From contig JACKML010000001.1 in NCBI GenBank assembly GCA_024235415.1, positions 124,001 through 188,000 on the forward strand: a stretch of 64,000 nucleotides of DNA, read 5' to 3'. Below, piece by piece: positions 18,679 through 26,760 of this stretch; the first letter of the stretch is position 1, and every line of letters begins with the position of its first letter. The DNA comes from Chromatiaceae bacterium. Its GTDB lineage: Bacteria; Pseudomonadota; Gammaproteobacteria; Chromatiales; Chromatiaceae. A model generated the notes under the pieces. That model saw nothing but the letters and a program-made list of their open reading frames with translations. It did not search any database and was not told where the DNA came from. The translations under genes and the position numbers were made by a program.

Positions 18679-19011
18679 TCAGTGGCGACGCCGGCCACCC
18701 GCCGCGCCCGGGCCAGGCGCCATCGCCCGGCCGGCCGCCGCGAGTAGCCGCTGCGCCTGTTCGAACTCGCTATCACTCATGCACGACGCGACATGGCGAC
18801 GCAACTTTTCCGCATCGACATCGCCCTGGTCGATCGCCCGACTCAGCCAGAAGAAGGCCTGTACCAGATCCGGCTGGACGCCCCGCCCCTCGGCGTAAAT
18901 GAGTCCTGCGGCATACTGCGCATCCATATCGCCCCGCTCCGCCTCAGCAATCAGACGTGCAGCGAGTTCCGGATCGTTGCGCAGCAGACCCATTCCACTC
19001 AGATCGGCCAT
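18679..19011 (-). CDS. Small Sel1-repeat protein
   Basis: The 110-residue protein contains one clear Sel1-like repeat (DAQYAAGLIYAEGRGV, then AFFWLSRAIDQGD) flanked by helices that may be partial repeats, and a Gly/Pro/Arg-rich C-terminal tail. Sel1 repeats mediate protein-protein contacts. GGAGG lies 8-9 bases upstream of the ATG. No signal peptide is visible, so it is probably cytoplasmic. Its partner is unknown. Confidence 0.75.
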   Translation of the reverse strand: MADLSGMGLLRNDPELAARLIAEAERGDMDAQYAAGLIYAEGRGVQPDLVQAFFWLSRAIDQGDVDAEKLRRHVASCMSDSEFEQAQRLLAAAGRAMAPGPGAAGGRRRH

Positions 19012-19059
19012 TTCGCCACCTCCCGGGCTCCCGGCGGACCGCCGGCACCAGGCCCGTGA

Positions 19060-19557
19060 TCAGTCGAGCTTGAGCATCTGTTGCATCTGCGGCCCGAGTT
19101 CCTTGGTCATCTCCAGCACGTCACCGCCATACATCTGGCCCATCGCCTCGAGATTCATCATTGAGATATAGGTCTTGCCGTCGGATTTCTGGTACACCGC
19201 AATGGTGCAGGGCATCATTGCGGTCAGCATCTTGTATTCGTCCTTGAGCAGCAGTTTGACCGCGGCGAACGGCTCACACATCTTCAGGACCTGGTTCGGC
19301 CCGATATCCGTGTCGGTGACCTTCATCAGGTTGGCCTGGAAATCCACTTTCCACTTCGATGGTACCTTCCAGCCCATGTCTTTGGCATTGGCCTCAAGGC
19401 GCTCGAGCGTGGCCTCAAATCCCAATGGACTCGGGACCTCGATCAACATCTTGAAGGGTACCGCCGCATCCTGTTCCCCGGCGCTCACCGCCGCCGCATT
19501 GATCACTGCGACCCCCATCACCAGGCCCGCTGCGATCCGCCTCATTTGTGTCTTCAT
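19060..19557 (-). CDS. Periplasmic DUF302-family protein
   Basis: The 165-residue protein has a signal peptide (MKTQMRRIAAGLVMG to SAGEQDA) and a DUF302 fold: FEATLERLEANAKDMGWKVP, MCEPFAAVKLLL and MPCTIAVYQKSDGKTYI. The family is common in sulfur-oxidising bacteria and archaea, and its function is not established. GAGAGG precedes the ATG. It sits just upstream of the Sel1 gene on the same strand, 48 bases apart, so the two may be co-transcribed. Confidence 0.85.
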   Translation of the reverse strand: MKTQMRRIAAGLVMGVAVINAAAVSAGEQDAAVPFKMLIEVPSPLGFEATLERLEANAKDMGWKVPSKWKVDFQANLMKVTDTDIGPNQVLKMCEPFAAVKLLLKDEYKMLTAMMPCTIAVYQKSDGKTYISMMNLEAMGQMYGGDVLEMTKELGPQMQQMLKLD

Positions 19558-19808
19558 TTAAATCCTCTCGTCTTTGGTGAATCCTACGCCGCACAGGCGG
19601 TACCTGTGCCCCGCCGTCCGACAAACCGCCTGTCTTCAGGGCGCTGGCGGCCCACCCTGTGAGTCGCGATACCGGCAAGTCTTCCACAGAACCGGTGGAT
19701 CGCCATCTGCGACTGATCAGGGATACCTGATCGAGCCACACGAATCGTGCAGCCGTTTGCCCTTAAGATAGTGGCGTTGCTTATACCACACACGAACTGG
19801 CCAACACC

Positions 19809-22310
19809 TTGACCGCATCCCCTGCTGCAAACCCACCCGACACCGTCGCTGACGGGCCAGCATCGCCCGGCGATGCATCACCCGAAGGAAGCTGTTTTCA
19901 CTGCGGCCTGCCACTGGATCCGAATTTCCAGGATCTCATGCCGGTAACGGGCAAGGCACGGGCGTTCTGTTGCCACGGTTGCCTGGCGGTGGCCCGCAGC
20001 ATCGTCGACGCCGGCCTGGAGGAATACTACGAGCACCGACGAGAGAAAGCAGTTACCGCCGACGTGGTGCCCGAAATCGTCCGCAAACTGGGATTCTACG
20101 ATCACCCGACGGTGCAAAAGTCGTTTGTGCGCAACACCAAAAACACCCGCGAGGCCTCTCTGCTGCTTGAAAACATCCGTTGCGCTGCCTGCCTGTGGCT
20201 CAATGAACGCGTACTGCGCGGCCTGGACGGCGTCATCGACGTCGACCTCGATTACGCCAGCCACCACGCGCGGGTGCGCTGGGATCCGGAACGCATCAAG
20301 CTCAGCGAGATTCTCGAAAGCATCCTCAACATCGGCTACGTGGCGCACCCCTACGATGCGACGCGCCGCGAGGAACTCAACAAAATCCAGGAAAAACGCA
20401 GCATCGAACGCCTGATATTCGCCGGCGTCATCGGCATGATGGTGATGAACTTCGCCATCGCCGGCTATGTGATGGGTCTGGGTGACGAGACCGGCGAATT
20501 GTCGCTCTGGGTGCGGATAGGTCGCTGGACCAGCCTGTTTGCCACCACCACGTTGCTGGCCTATCCGGGCCAGGAGTTTTTCATCGGTGCTTGGCGCGAC
20601 CTGCGTAACCGCCGGCTCGGCATGGACGTGCCTATCGTATTGGGACTGAGTTTTGCCTACCTGGGCAGCCTGCATACCACCTGGTCGCAGTCCGGCGAGG
20701 TGTACTACGACTCGATCGCCATGTTTGTGTTCCTTGTACTGCTGGCCCGTCGTATCGAACTGCGTGGACGGGTGCGTGCAGCCGACGCACTCGATCGTGT
20801 CGGCAAGATCCTTCCCCGCCTCGCCACGCGGCTTGACGCCGACGGCGAACACGAGGTGCTGGTCACCGACCTCGTGCCCGGTGACCATGTTCGCGTGCGC
20901 CCGGGCGAGATCGTACCCACTGATGGCCGCCTGATCGACGGACAGAGCAGCTTCGATGAATCCCTATTGACCGGAGAGCCGCTACCGGTCGCCCGCCAGC
21001 CAGGTGACACACTCATCGGCGGCACCTGCAACGTCGATCAGGCGGTGATCTTTCAGGTCGAGAAAGACACTGGCGATTCGACTGTCGCGGAGATCCACCG
21101 CCTGTTGATGCGGGGGATGCGCGAGGCGCCACGCTATGCCGTATTGGCTCAGCGCGCGGCTGCCTGGTTCGTGGCCGTGGTGCTGATAATCGCCGCCGTT
21201 ACCGCCACCACCTGGCTGCTGATCGACCCGACGCTGGCACTGCCGAACACCATCGCAGTGCTGATCGTGACCTGTCCTTGCGCATTTGCGCTGGCGACGC
21301 CGGTTGCCGCCGCGATAGGTGTCGGCCGACTGGCCGACGCCGGCATGCTCGCAGTGCGCAGCGATGCCATCGAACACCTCGCGCAATGCGACACCTTTGC
21401 GTTCGACAAGACGGGCACGCTCACGCTGGGTGAACTCCGCGTCGAACGGCTGGCGACTTTCGGCGACCTCGACACGGCGCAGGCCATGGCGCTGGCCGCC
21501 GCACTCGAAGCACAATCCGAGCATCCGATCGGCAAGGCGCTGCGCGCCGGGCTCGAATCCCACCAATCCGGAGTCCAGAACGTCCGCAATCATGTCGGCG
21601 AAGGCATCCAGGGCACGATCGATGGCACTGCCTGGCGTATCGGCAAACCGTCGTTCGCGTTACCGGCCGCAACGCTGACCCAGGTGCAGGCAGACCATTC
21701 GGCCCTCATGGCAAGTGGGCACGTTATCGTGGCACTCGCAGATACCGCAGGGAACGGTGCGCTGTTCGCGCTCAGTGACCAGGTGCGACCGGGGGTGCGC
21801 GCGCTGCTGGAGACGCTGCGCACTCGTGGCATCACCCGTATCGCCCTGCTCAGCGGAGACAGCCAGGAAAGCGTCGAGCGCTTTGCGCAGGGCCTCGACT
21901 TCGACGAGGCGCTGGGCAACCTGAAGCCTTCCGACAAACTGGCGTGGATCCGCAGGCGGCAAATGGAGGGTGCACGTGTTGCCATGGCCGGCGACGGCAT
22001 AAACGACGCACCGACACTGGCCGCCGCTGACATCTCGATCTCGTTTGCCCACGCGACGGAACTGGCACAGGTCAGCAGCGGCCTGCTGGTCCTTGGCAGT
22101 GACCTGGGTGTAATTGGCCAGATGCGGGAAATGGCGGAAAAGACCAGGCGCATCATGCGTCAGAACCTTGCATGGGCAGCCGCTTACAACTTCCTTGCGG
22201 TACCCGCCGCAGCAGCGGGAATGATCGCACCCTGGGGCGCCGCGATCGGCATGTCACTGAGTTCGCTATTGGTGGTACTTAATGCCCTGCGACTACGCGC
22301 ACGTCGGTAA
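19809..22310 (+). CDS. ccoI: CcoI/FixI-type copper-translocating P-type ATPase
   Basis: The 833-residue P1B ATPase starts with a Cys-rich region (CFHCG and CCHGC), then an HMA-like domain with CAAC, eight predicted membrane helices, TGE in the actuator domain, the metal motif CPC near residue 488, DKTGT with the phosphorylated Asp near 533, and GDGINDAP. This matches CcoI/FixI, which exports copper needed for haem-copper oxidase assembly. No ccoNOP genes are in the window, but a ba3 oxidase lies 700 bases downstream. The start is a TTG without an obvious Shine-Dalgarno, so the exact N-terminus is uncertain. Confidence 0.88.
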   Translation: MTASPAANPPDTVADGPASPGDASPEGSCFHCGLPLDPNFQDLMPVTGKARAFCCHGCLAVARSIVDAGLEEYYEHRREKAVTADVVPEIVRKLGFYDHPTVQKSFVRNTKNTREASLLLENIRCAACLWLNERVLRGLDGVIDVDLDYASHHARVRWDPERIKLSEILESILNIGYVAHPYDATRREELNKIQEKRSIERLIFAGVIGMMVMNFAIAGYVMGLGDETGELSLWVRIGRWTSLFATTTLLAYPGQEFFIGAWRDLRNRRLGMDVPIVLGLSFAYLGSLHTTWSQSGEVYYDSIAMFVFLVLLARRIELRGRVRAADALDRVGKILPRLATRLDADGEHEVLVTDLVPGDHVRVRPGEIVPTDGRLIDGQSSFDESLLTGEPLPVARQPGDTLIGGTCNVDQAVIFQVEKDTGDSTVAEIHRLLMRGMREAPRYAVLAQRAAAWFVAVVLIIAAVTATTWLLIDPTLALPNTIAVLIVTCPCAFALATPVAAAIGVGRLADAGMLAVRSDAIEHLAQCDTFAFDKTGTLTLGELRVERLATFGDLDTAQAMALAAALEAQSEHPIGKALRAGLESHQSGVQNVRNHVGEGIQGTIDGTAWRIGKPSFALPAATLTQVQADHSALMASGHVIVALADTAGNGALFALSDQVRPGVRALLETLRTRGITRIALLSGDSQESVERFAQGLDFDEALGNLKPSDKLAWIRRRQMEGARVAMAGDGINDAPTLAAADISISFAHATELAQVSSGLLVLGSDLGVIGQMREMAEKTRRIMRQNLAWAAAYNFLAVPAAAAGMIAPWGAAIGMSLSSLLVVLNALRLRARR

Positions 22311-22373
22311 ACATAACGAACCCGAGAACCCGCTTCGCTTACCAATCCACGCGCCGCCCGTCAAGCGAAAAAC

Positions 22374-22401
22374 TTGACGCAGCCGGATTAATCAGTATAT
22401 T
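22374..22401 (+). promoter_or_regulatory. Strong sigma70-like promoter of the 69-residue gene
   Basis: TTGACG (22374-22379) and TATATT (22396-22401) are 16 bases apart. Transcription would start near 22408, giving a leader of about 24 bases. Confidence 0.7.
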
Positions 22402-22431
22402 AGCTGTTACTTAATTAATGGATGTAAGCCA

Positions 22432-22641
22432 ATGTACCGCATAGTGCACAATGAGCAGACTGGCCTGTACCGCGTGGAAAAGCGCGGCCTGTTCGGTTGG
22501 GCGTTCATCAGCGATCAGCGAACCGGCGACTACCTGGGCTTCGCTGACGTGGAAAGCGCCCGCGCCTGGATCAAATCCGCCACCAAAGGTAAAGACAGCG
22601 ACTCCAAACGCTGGAAAGTCGTTTCTGACTGTAACTGCTGA
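22432..22641 (+). CDS. Unknown small protein, 69 residues
   Basis: I do not recognise this family. The protein reads like a compact beta-rich fold (MYRIVHNEQTGLYRVEKRG, then FGWAFISDQRTGDYLGF), followed by a helix with SARAWIKSATKG and a C-terminal CNC. It has no signal peptide or membrane segment. It has its own strong promoter and a monocistronic setting between ccoI and the oxidase genes. Codon use looks like that of its neighbours. It may be a small stress or regulatory protein, but no function can be assigned. Confidence 0.7.
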   Translation: MYRIVHNEQTGLYRVEKRGLFGWAFISDQRTGDYLGFADVESARAWIKSATKGKDSDSKRWKVVSDCNC

Positions 22642-23042
22642 CCGAAAGACTGCATTGGTCAGTGCAGTTCAACCGAATCCGCCTGCCAGCCAGGCGGCAT
22701 TCCGGCCACATGGCACCCCCGCAATGGTGGCTGCCGATTGCCGCCAGGCATTCTTTCGTTTCTCCGACCCCCGTGAAAAAACTAACACAGATTAGTTTTC
22801 CTTTATAACCAATCACTTATAAATGATCCGACCCTTTAAAAAACCAATGGGTCGGTATATCTTGCACCCACGTTTGGCGGTGAGTGCCAAAACAAAAGCA
22901 ACAAATCTCATCGCACCCGGCACGGGTTTTTTCGCCATGGCCAGCAATTCCTCAGTTGCACAGCGCCCGCGTTGACGTGATCCAGCCCTCCGCCAAACGT
23001 CATCACTGCAGATTCAGTTACCAGAACACGGGAGAAACACCA
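22642..23042. other. Intergenic region upstream of the ba3 oxidase genes
   Basis: These 401 bases hold no convincing gene. They contain an AT-rich inverted repeat (AAAACTAA/TTAGTTTT, 22779-22800), an inverted repeat CCGACCC/GGGTCGG around 22829-22855, and the palindrome at 22873-22891. They probably carry the promoter and control sites of the respiratory block. Confidence 0.5.
22873..22891. promoter_or_regulatory. Candidate operator upstream of the oxidase genes
   Basis: TTTGGC and GCCAAA form a dyad with a 7-base spacer about 150 bases before the first oxidase gene. The sequence CCGCCAAACG recurs inverted at 22990-22999. It may be a binding site for a dimeric regulator, or a transcript hairpin. 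No family could be assigned. Confidence 0.3.
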
Positions 23043-23195
23043 ATGTCGGAAATATCAGAAGAAGAAAAAAGGCGCATCCTCGAGGCCCCGCCAAGGGGGA
23101 CCTGGGCACTCATATTTACGATCGGCCTCGCTATGCTGGTGAGCTGGTTGTACTTCTTCTTCGGTGTGTTCATGTCACACGGACCGGTAGCCTAG
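23043..23195 (+). CDS. ba3-type oxidase small subunit (subunit IIa-like)
   Basis: The 50-residue protein has a short hydrophilic head ending in APPRGTWALIF and one transmembrane helix (about 20-43), which matches the small subunit IIa of ba3-type cytochrome oxidases in size, topology and position. GGGAG lies upstream of the ATG. It is followed 16 bases later by the CuA subunit gene. The assignment rests on context and topology, since such small proteins are poorly conserved. Confidence 0.7.
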   Translation: MSEISEEEKRRILEAPPRGTWALIFTIGLAMLVSWLYFFFGVFMSHGPVA

Positions 23196-23211
23196 TCGGG
23201 AGTTAATTCAG

Positions 23212-23694
23212 ATGCATATCGATCCGTTAGAGAAGAAATGGATGTATGTCATTGGCTTCATGACCGCGGTCATGATCGGGTCAATGGCTTACGCGGCGAT
23301 CATGTTGAACATGCATCCGCCAAGCAACGTGGAGACTATCGACCCGAAGACACTGCACCTGTCAGGTGAGTTCGCCGAAGACAATCTCGGCGCAACCACC
23401 AACCCCGATGGCAGCGTGACGGTGCGCATGGTGGCGGCACGCTATTCGTTCTATCCACAGATGATCGAAGTTCCCGCAGACACCGATGTCAAATTCCGCA
23501 TTACGAGTCCTGATGTCCTGCACGGCGTGCATGTCCCGTTCACCAACATGAGCACCATGGTGGTCCCGGGCTACGTGTCCGAGGTCAATACCAGGTTCTC
23601 GCGCGAGGGTGAAGCACAGTTCCTGTGCAACGAGTACTGCGGTCTCGGACATGACTATATGTGGTCCAAGCTGAAGGTCGTCCCCAAAGGCTGA
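23212..23694 (+). CDS. ba3-type cytochrome c oxidase subunit II (CuA)
   Basis: The 160-residue protein has a single N-terminal membrane helix (about 14-34) and a periplasmic cupredoxin domain with CuA ligands: His in DVLHGVHV, Cys-x3-Cys in CNEYC, His in GLGHDYM and the following Met. It accepts electrons from cytochrome c and passes them to subunit I. The single-helix short form is typical of B-type (ba3) oxidases, unlike the two-helix subunit II of aa3 enzymes. It lies between the small subunit and subunit I genes. Confidence 0.92.
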   Translation: MHIDPLEKKWMYVIGFMTAVMIGSMAYAAIMLNMHPPSNVETIDPKTLHLSGEFAEDNLGATTNPDGSVTVRMVAARYSFYPQMIEVPADTDVKFRITSPDVLHGVHVPFTNMSTMVVPGYVSEVNTRFSREGEAQFLCNEYCGLGHDYMWSKLKVVPKG

Positions 23695-23728
23695 TCGCCG
23701 CTGACATAACGAATTCGGGAAGAACAAT

Positions 23729-25348
23729 ATGTACGACAAGTCAAAATCGGTGGCACTCGCGAATCTCTGGGTCGCGTTTGCCGCATTCTTCGTCGCAATC
23801 ATTCTCGGCCTGTATCAGGTCGTGAATCGCAGCGGCCTGTTTCCGGAACTGGAATCACACGAACTCTACTTCGCCTCCGTATCAACGCACGGCGTGTTGA
23901 TGGGTTTCGTCCTTACCACCTTCTTCATCATGGGGTTCGGCTACTACACGGCCACTTCCACACTGAAGCGGCCATTGTGGAACAAGGGTCTTGCCTGGGT
24001 GGCGTTCCTTGTAGCCCTCGGTGGTACCGTGATGGCGGCCATCCCGCTCCTCGCGGGCAAGGCCTCGATCCTTTATACGTTCTACCCACCGCTGGTGGCG
24101 CACCCGACGTTCTACATCGGTGCCACATTGCTGGTGGTCGGCTCATGGATCTGGTGTCTGGAAATGATCATGTCGACGATCACCTGGAGACGAGACAACC
24201 CGGGCAAGGTCGTCCCGCTGGCGATGTACGGCACTACCGCGAATGCGATCATGTGGCTGTGGACCAGCGCCGGCGTTGCGATCGAGATGCTGTTCCAGCT
24301 GATTCCCTGGTCACTCGGCCTGATGGACACGATAGACCCCGGGCTCGCACGCACGCTGTTCTCGTGGACCCTGCACGCAATCGTGTACTTCTGGCTGTTC
24401 CCGGCCTATATCGCGATGTACACCGTTCTGCCGAAACTGGCGGGGGGGCGCCTGTTCAGCGATGAGATGGGCCGTGTCGCTTTCATCATGCTGTTGGTAT
24501 TGAGCGTACCGATCGGCTTCCATCACCTGTACATGGATCCACAGCAGTCCGCCGGCTTCAAGTTCCTGCACATGCTCGGGACCTTTGGCGTGGCCATTCC
24601 CACCCTGCTGACCGGCTTCACCGTGCTGGCCTCGCTCGAGGGGGCTGGCCGCCTGCGCGGTGGCAAGGGCCTGTTCGGCTGGATCGCTGCCCTGAACTGG
24701 AAAGAGCCGATGGTGGTCGCCGGAATGCTGGCGCTGTTCATGCTGATCGCCGGCGGCTGGGGCGGCATGATCAACGCCAGCTACCAGATGAACACACTGA
24801 TCCACAACACACAGTGGGTCACCGGCCACTTCCACCTGATCTTCGCCGGCACCACTGTCATCATGTACCTGGCCCTCGCCTATCACCTGTGGCCCAAGCT
24901 CACCGGTCGCCGACTCGCTTCGCGGGGGATGGCGGTGCTCCAGCTGTGGCTGTGGACTATTGGCATGCTGGTGCTGACCCTGCCGTGGCATGTGTTGGGC
25001 CTGCTCGGCCAGCCGCGCCGCATCTCGTCCACCCCATACGATTCACCACTGGTCGAACAGTGGGATCCGCATGAGCTCGCGATGATCGTCGGTGGCGCCA
25101 TCCTGCTGTTCTCGGCGTTGCTGTTCGTATTGAACCTGCTGATGTCGCACGCCACGCGCAAGCTGGACGTTGTCAGTGATGACGACTGGGCGGTTGCGGT
25201 CTATCCCCCGATGAGCGTCCCCAAGTCGATGAACGGCTTTGTGTTGTGGAACGGCATCCTGGCCGTGTGGATGATCGTGGCCTATGGCATTCCCATCGTC
25301 CAGTTACTGATCCTGGACGCACCCGGTTCGATGCCTTGGGGGTATTAA
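23729..25348 (+). CDS. ba3-type cytochrome c oxidase subunit I
   Basis: The 539-residue protein has about 12-13 membrane helices and the haem-copper ligands: a low-spin haem His in STHGVLMGF, the CuB His and cross-linking Tyr in WTLHAIVYFW, the CuB His pair in GFHHLYMDP, and the two haem His in WVTGHFHLIFAG. The HAIVYFW motif and the two-subunit neighbours mark the B (ba3) family, which reduces oxygen with high affinity and pumps protons with lower stoichiometry. It is followed 5 bases later by a cytochrome c gene. Confidence 0.94.
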   Translation: MYDKSKSVALANLWVAFAAFFVAIILGLYQVVNRSGLFPELESHELYFASVSTHGVLMGFVLTTFFIMGFGYYTATSTLKRPLWNKGLAWVAFLVALGGTVMAAIPLLAGKASILYTFYPPLVAHPTFYIGATLLVVGSWIWCLEMIMSTITWRRDNPGKVVPLAMYGTTANAIMWLWTSAGVAIEMLFQLIPWSLGLMDTIDPGLARTLFSWTLHAIVYFWLFPAYIAMYTVLPKLAGGRLFSDEMGRVAFIMLLVLSVPIGFHHLYMDPQQSAGFKFLHMLGTFGVAIPTLLTGFTVLASLEGAGRLRGGKGLFGWIAALNWKEPMVVAGMLALFMLIAGGWGGMINASYQMNTLIHNTQWVTGHFHLIFAGTTVIMYLALAYHLWPKLTGRRLASRGMAVLQLWLWTIGMLVLTLPWHVLGLLGQPRRISSTPYDSPLVEQWDPHELAMIVGGAILLFSALLFVLNLLMSHATRKLDVVSDDDWAVAVYPPMSVPKSMNGFVLWNGILAVWMIVAYGIPIVQLLILDAPGSMPWGY

Positions 25349-25353
25349 CAGAT

Positions 25354-26079
25354 ATGAAAACGCACAAAATCATCATACTTGCTTCCGCACTTCTGCCATT
25401 TGGCCCGGCCCAGGGAGCACCTTCGTCGAACGTGGCCTGGACCGTGGAGACCCACAGCCTGGTCAGGAAAGGCGACGCGTCAATCGGCGCCAAGATCGAG
25501 ACCGTCGAGACCGAGGATGTGAACGCCTGCACCGACTGCCACGGCAAGGGCGGCGCCGAGCCGGACCGCGACAAGCACCCAACCCTGGCCGGGCAGGTGG
25601 CCGCTTACACCTTCAAGCAGCTGCGCGACTATAAGGACGGCACGCGTGAAAACCGCCGCATGAACGAGGCGGTCGAGCGCCTGACCAACGAGCAGCTCGC
25701 GGCGTTGGCGGCCTGGTATGCACAGCAGCCGGTGCCGACTGTTGAGGTCGATGCGGATGAAACGGTAAGCGAGGAGACCCTCCGCCTGGTGTTTCGCGGC
25801 GACAAAAAACGCCTGATCCAGCCCTGCGCCTCGTGCCACGGACGCAACGGCCAGGGGGCAATCATTGATGTCCCGGCAATTGCAGGTCAGAATGTCAAGT
25901 ATTTCGTCGAGACAATGAAAGATTACGCGGGCGAAAAGCGCACAAACGACATCTATAGTCGTATGCGAATCATCGCCAAGGCACTGTCACGCGACGAGAT
26001 AAATGAACTGGCCGTTTATTACGCTAGACTAGGCAACGAGCAGAGCGACGGTAGCAATCAACAGGCTGCCGCTCAGTAA
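25354..26079 (+). CDS. Dihaem cytochrome c (c4-like)
   Basis: The 241-residue protein has a signal peptide ending near AQGA and two haem-binding sites, CTDCH (about residue 59) and CASCH (about residue 158), each in a class I cytochrome c domain with later candidate Met ligands, as in cytochrome c4. It starts 5 bases after oxidase subunit I, so it is very probably the electron donor to that oxidase, either soluble or loosely membrane-attached. The Asp/Gln-rich tail is unremarkable. Confidence 0.9.
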   Translation: MKTHKIIILASALLPFGPAQGAPSSNVAWTVETHSLVRKGDASIGAKIETVETEDVNACTDCHGKGGAEPDRDKHPTLAGQVAAYTFKQLRDYKDGTRENRRMNEAVERLTNEQLAALAAWYAQQPVPTVEVDADETVSEETLRLVFRGDKKRLIQPCASCHGRNGQGAIIDVPAIAGQNVKYFVETMKDYAGEKRTNDIYSRMRIIAKALSRDEINELAVYYARLGNEQSDGSNQQAAAQ

Positions 26080-26097
26080 GCTGCGTAGAAAATCCGG

Positions 26098-26116
26098 GCC
26101 CGGCTCACCGCCGGGC
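26098..26116 (+). other. Intercistronic hairpin between cytochrome and fccA genes
   Basis: GCCCGGC/GCCGGGC form a 7-base stem with a 5-base loop. It has no U-tract, so it is more likely an mRNA-stabilising or processing element than a terminator. It may set different expression for the oxidase and the sulfide dehydrogenase parts. Confidence 0.45.
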
Positions 26117-26161
26117 TTATAACCAAGAACCTTTCCATTCAGAGAGAAACCAGGAGGAACT

Positions 26162-26743
26162 ATGGGCTGCAACAAGAAAGCGCTTGGCGCGCTGATCGGC
26201 TCTGTCTTCATGGCCGGCGCCACACAGGTGCTGGCCGGATCATCGGCCAGCATGATGGCCAACACCTGTGCAGGCTGTCACGGCACCAACGGCCAAAGCG
26301 CCGGACCGGCTTCACCGAACCTCGCGGGCGTTTCGGAGAGCTACTTCAACGATTCGATGAAGGCCTTCAAGGAAGGCACGCGCCCAGCGACCATCATGGA
26401 CCGAATCGCCAAGGGCTACAGCGACGAGCAGATCGAAACCATGGCAACGTTCTTCGCCGGCCAGCCGGTGCACAAGGCCATGGTGCCGCATGACGCCGCA
26501 AAGGCGAAAGCGGGCGCCGAGACCTACGACAAGAGCTGTGCCAAGTGTCACGATGAGGGCGGCTCGCTGCCCGGTGACGATGCAGGGATCCTGGCTGGCC
26601 AATGGCTGCCGTGGCTCGAGTACTCGATGGCCGACTTCAAGGCCGGCAATCGCGAGATGCCGAAGAAGATGGCCAAGCAGGTCGAGAAGCTCAGCGACGC
26701 CGAGATCGAAGCCGTGCTGCACTACTTTGCCAGCCAGAAGTAA
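26162..26743 (+). CDS. fccA: Flavocytochrome c sulfide dehydrogenase, cytochrome subunit
   Basis: The 193-residue protein has a signal peptide (ending near VLAGSS) and two c-type haem sites, CAGCH near residue 36 and CAKCH near residue 126, each followed by a small cytochrome c domain. Size and spacing match the dihaem subunit of flavocytochrome c. It takes electrons from the FAD subunit encoded 17 bases downstream and passes them to a soluble cytochrome. A strong AGGAGG lies just before the ATG. Dihaem c4-type cytochromes are the alternative, but the adjacent flavoprotein decides. Confidence 0.92.
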   Translation: MGCNKKALGALIGSVFMAGATQVLAGSSASMMANTCAGCHGTNGQSAGPASPNLAGVSESYFNDSMKAFKEGTRPATIMDRIAKGYSDEQIETMATFFAGQPVHKAMVPHDAAKAKAGAETYDKSCAKCHDEGGSLPGDDAGILAGQWLPWLEYSMADFKAGNREMPKKMAKQVEKLSDAEIEAVLHYFASQK

Positions 26744-26760
26744 TCAGGGGGACTACAACA

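Noticed and set aside
26098..26116. Hairpin after the c4-like cytochrome gene as a terminator
   Set aside because: It has no U-tract and is followed by a co-directional gene 46 bases later, so it was listed as an mRNA structure instead.
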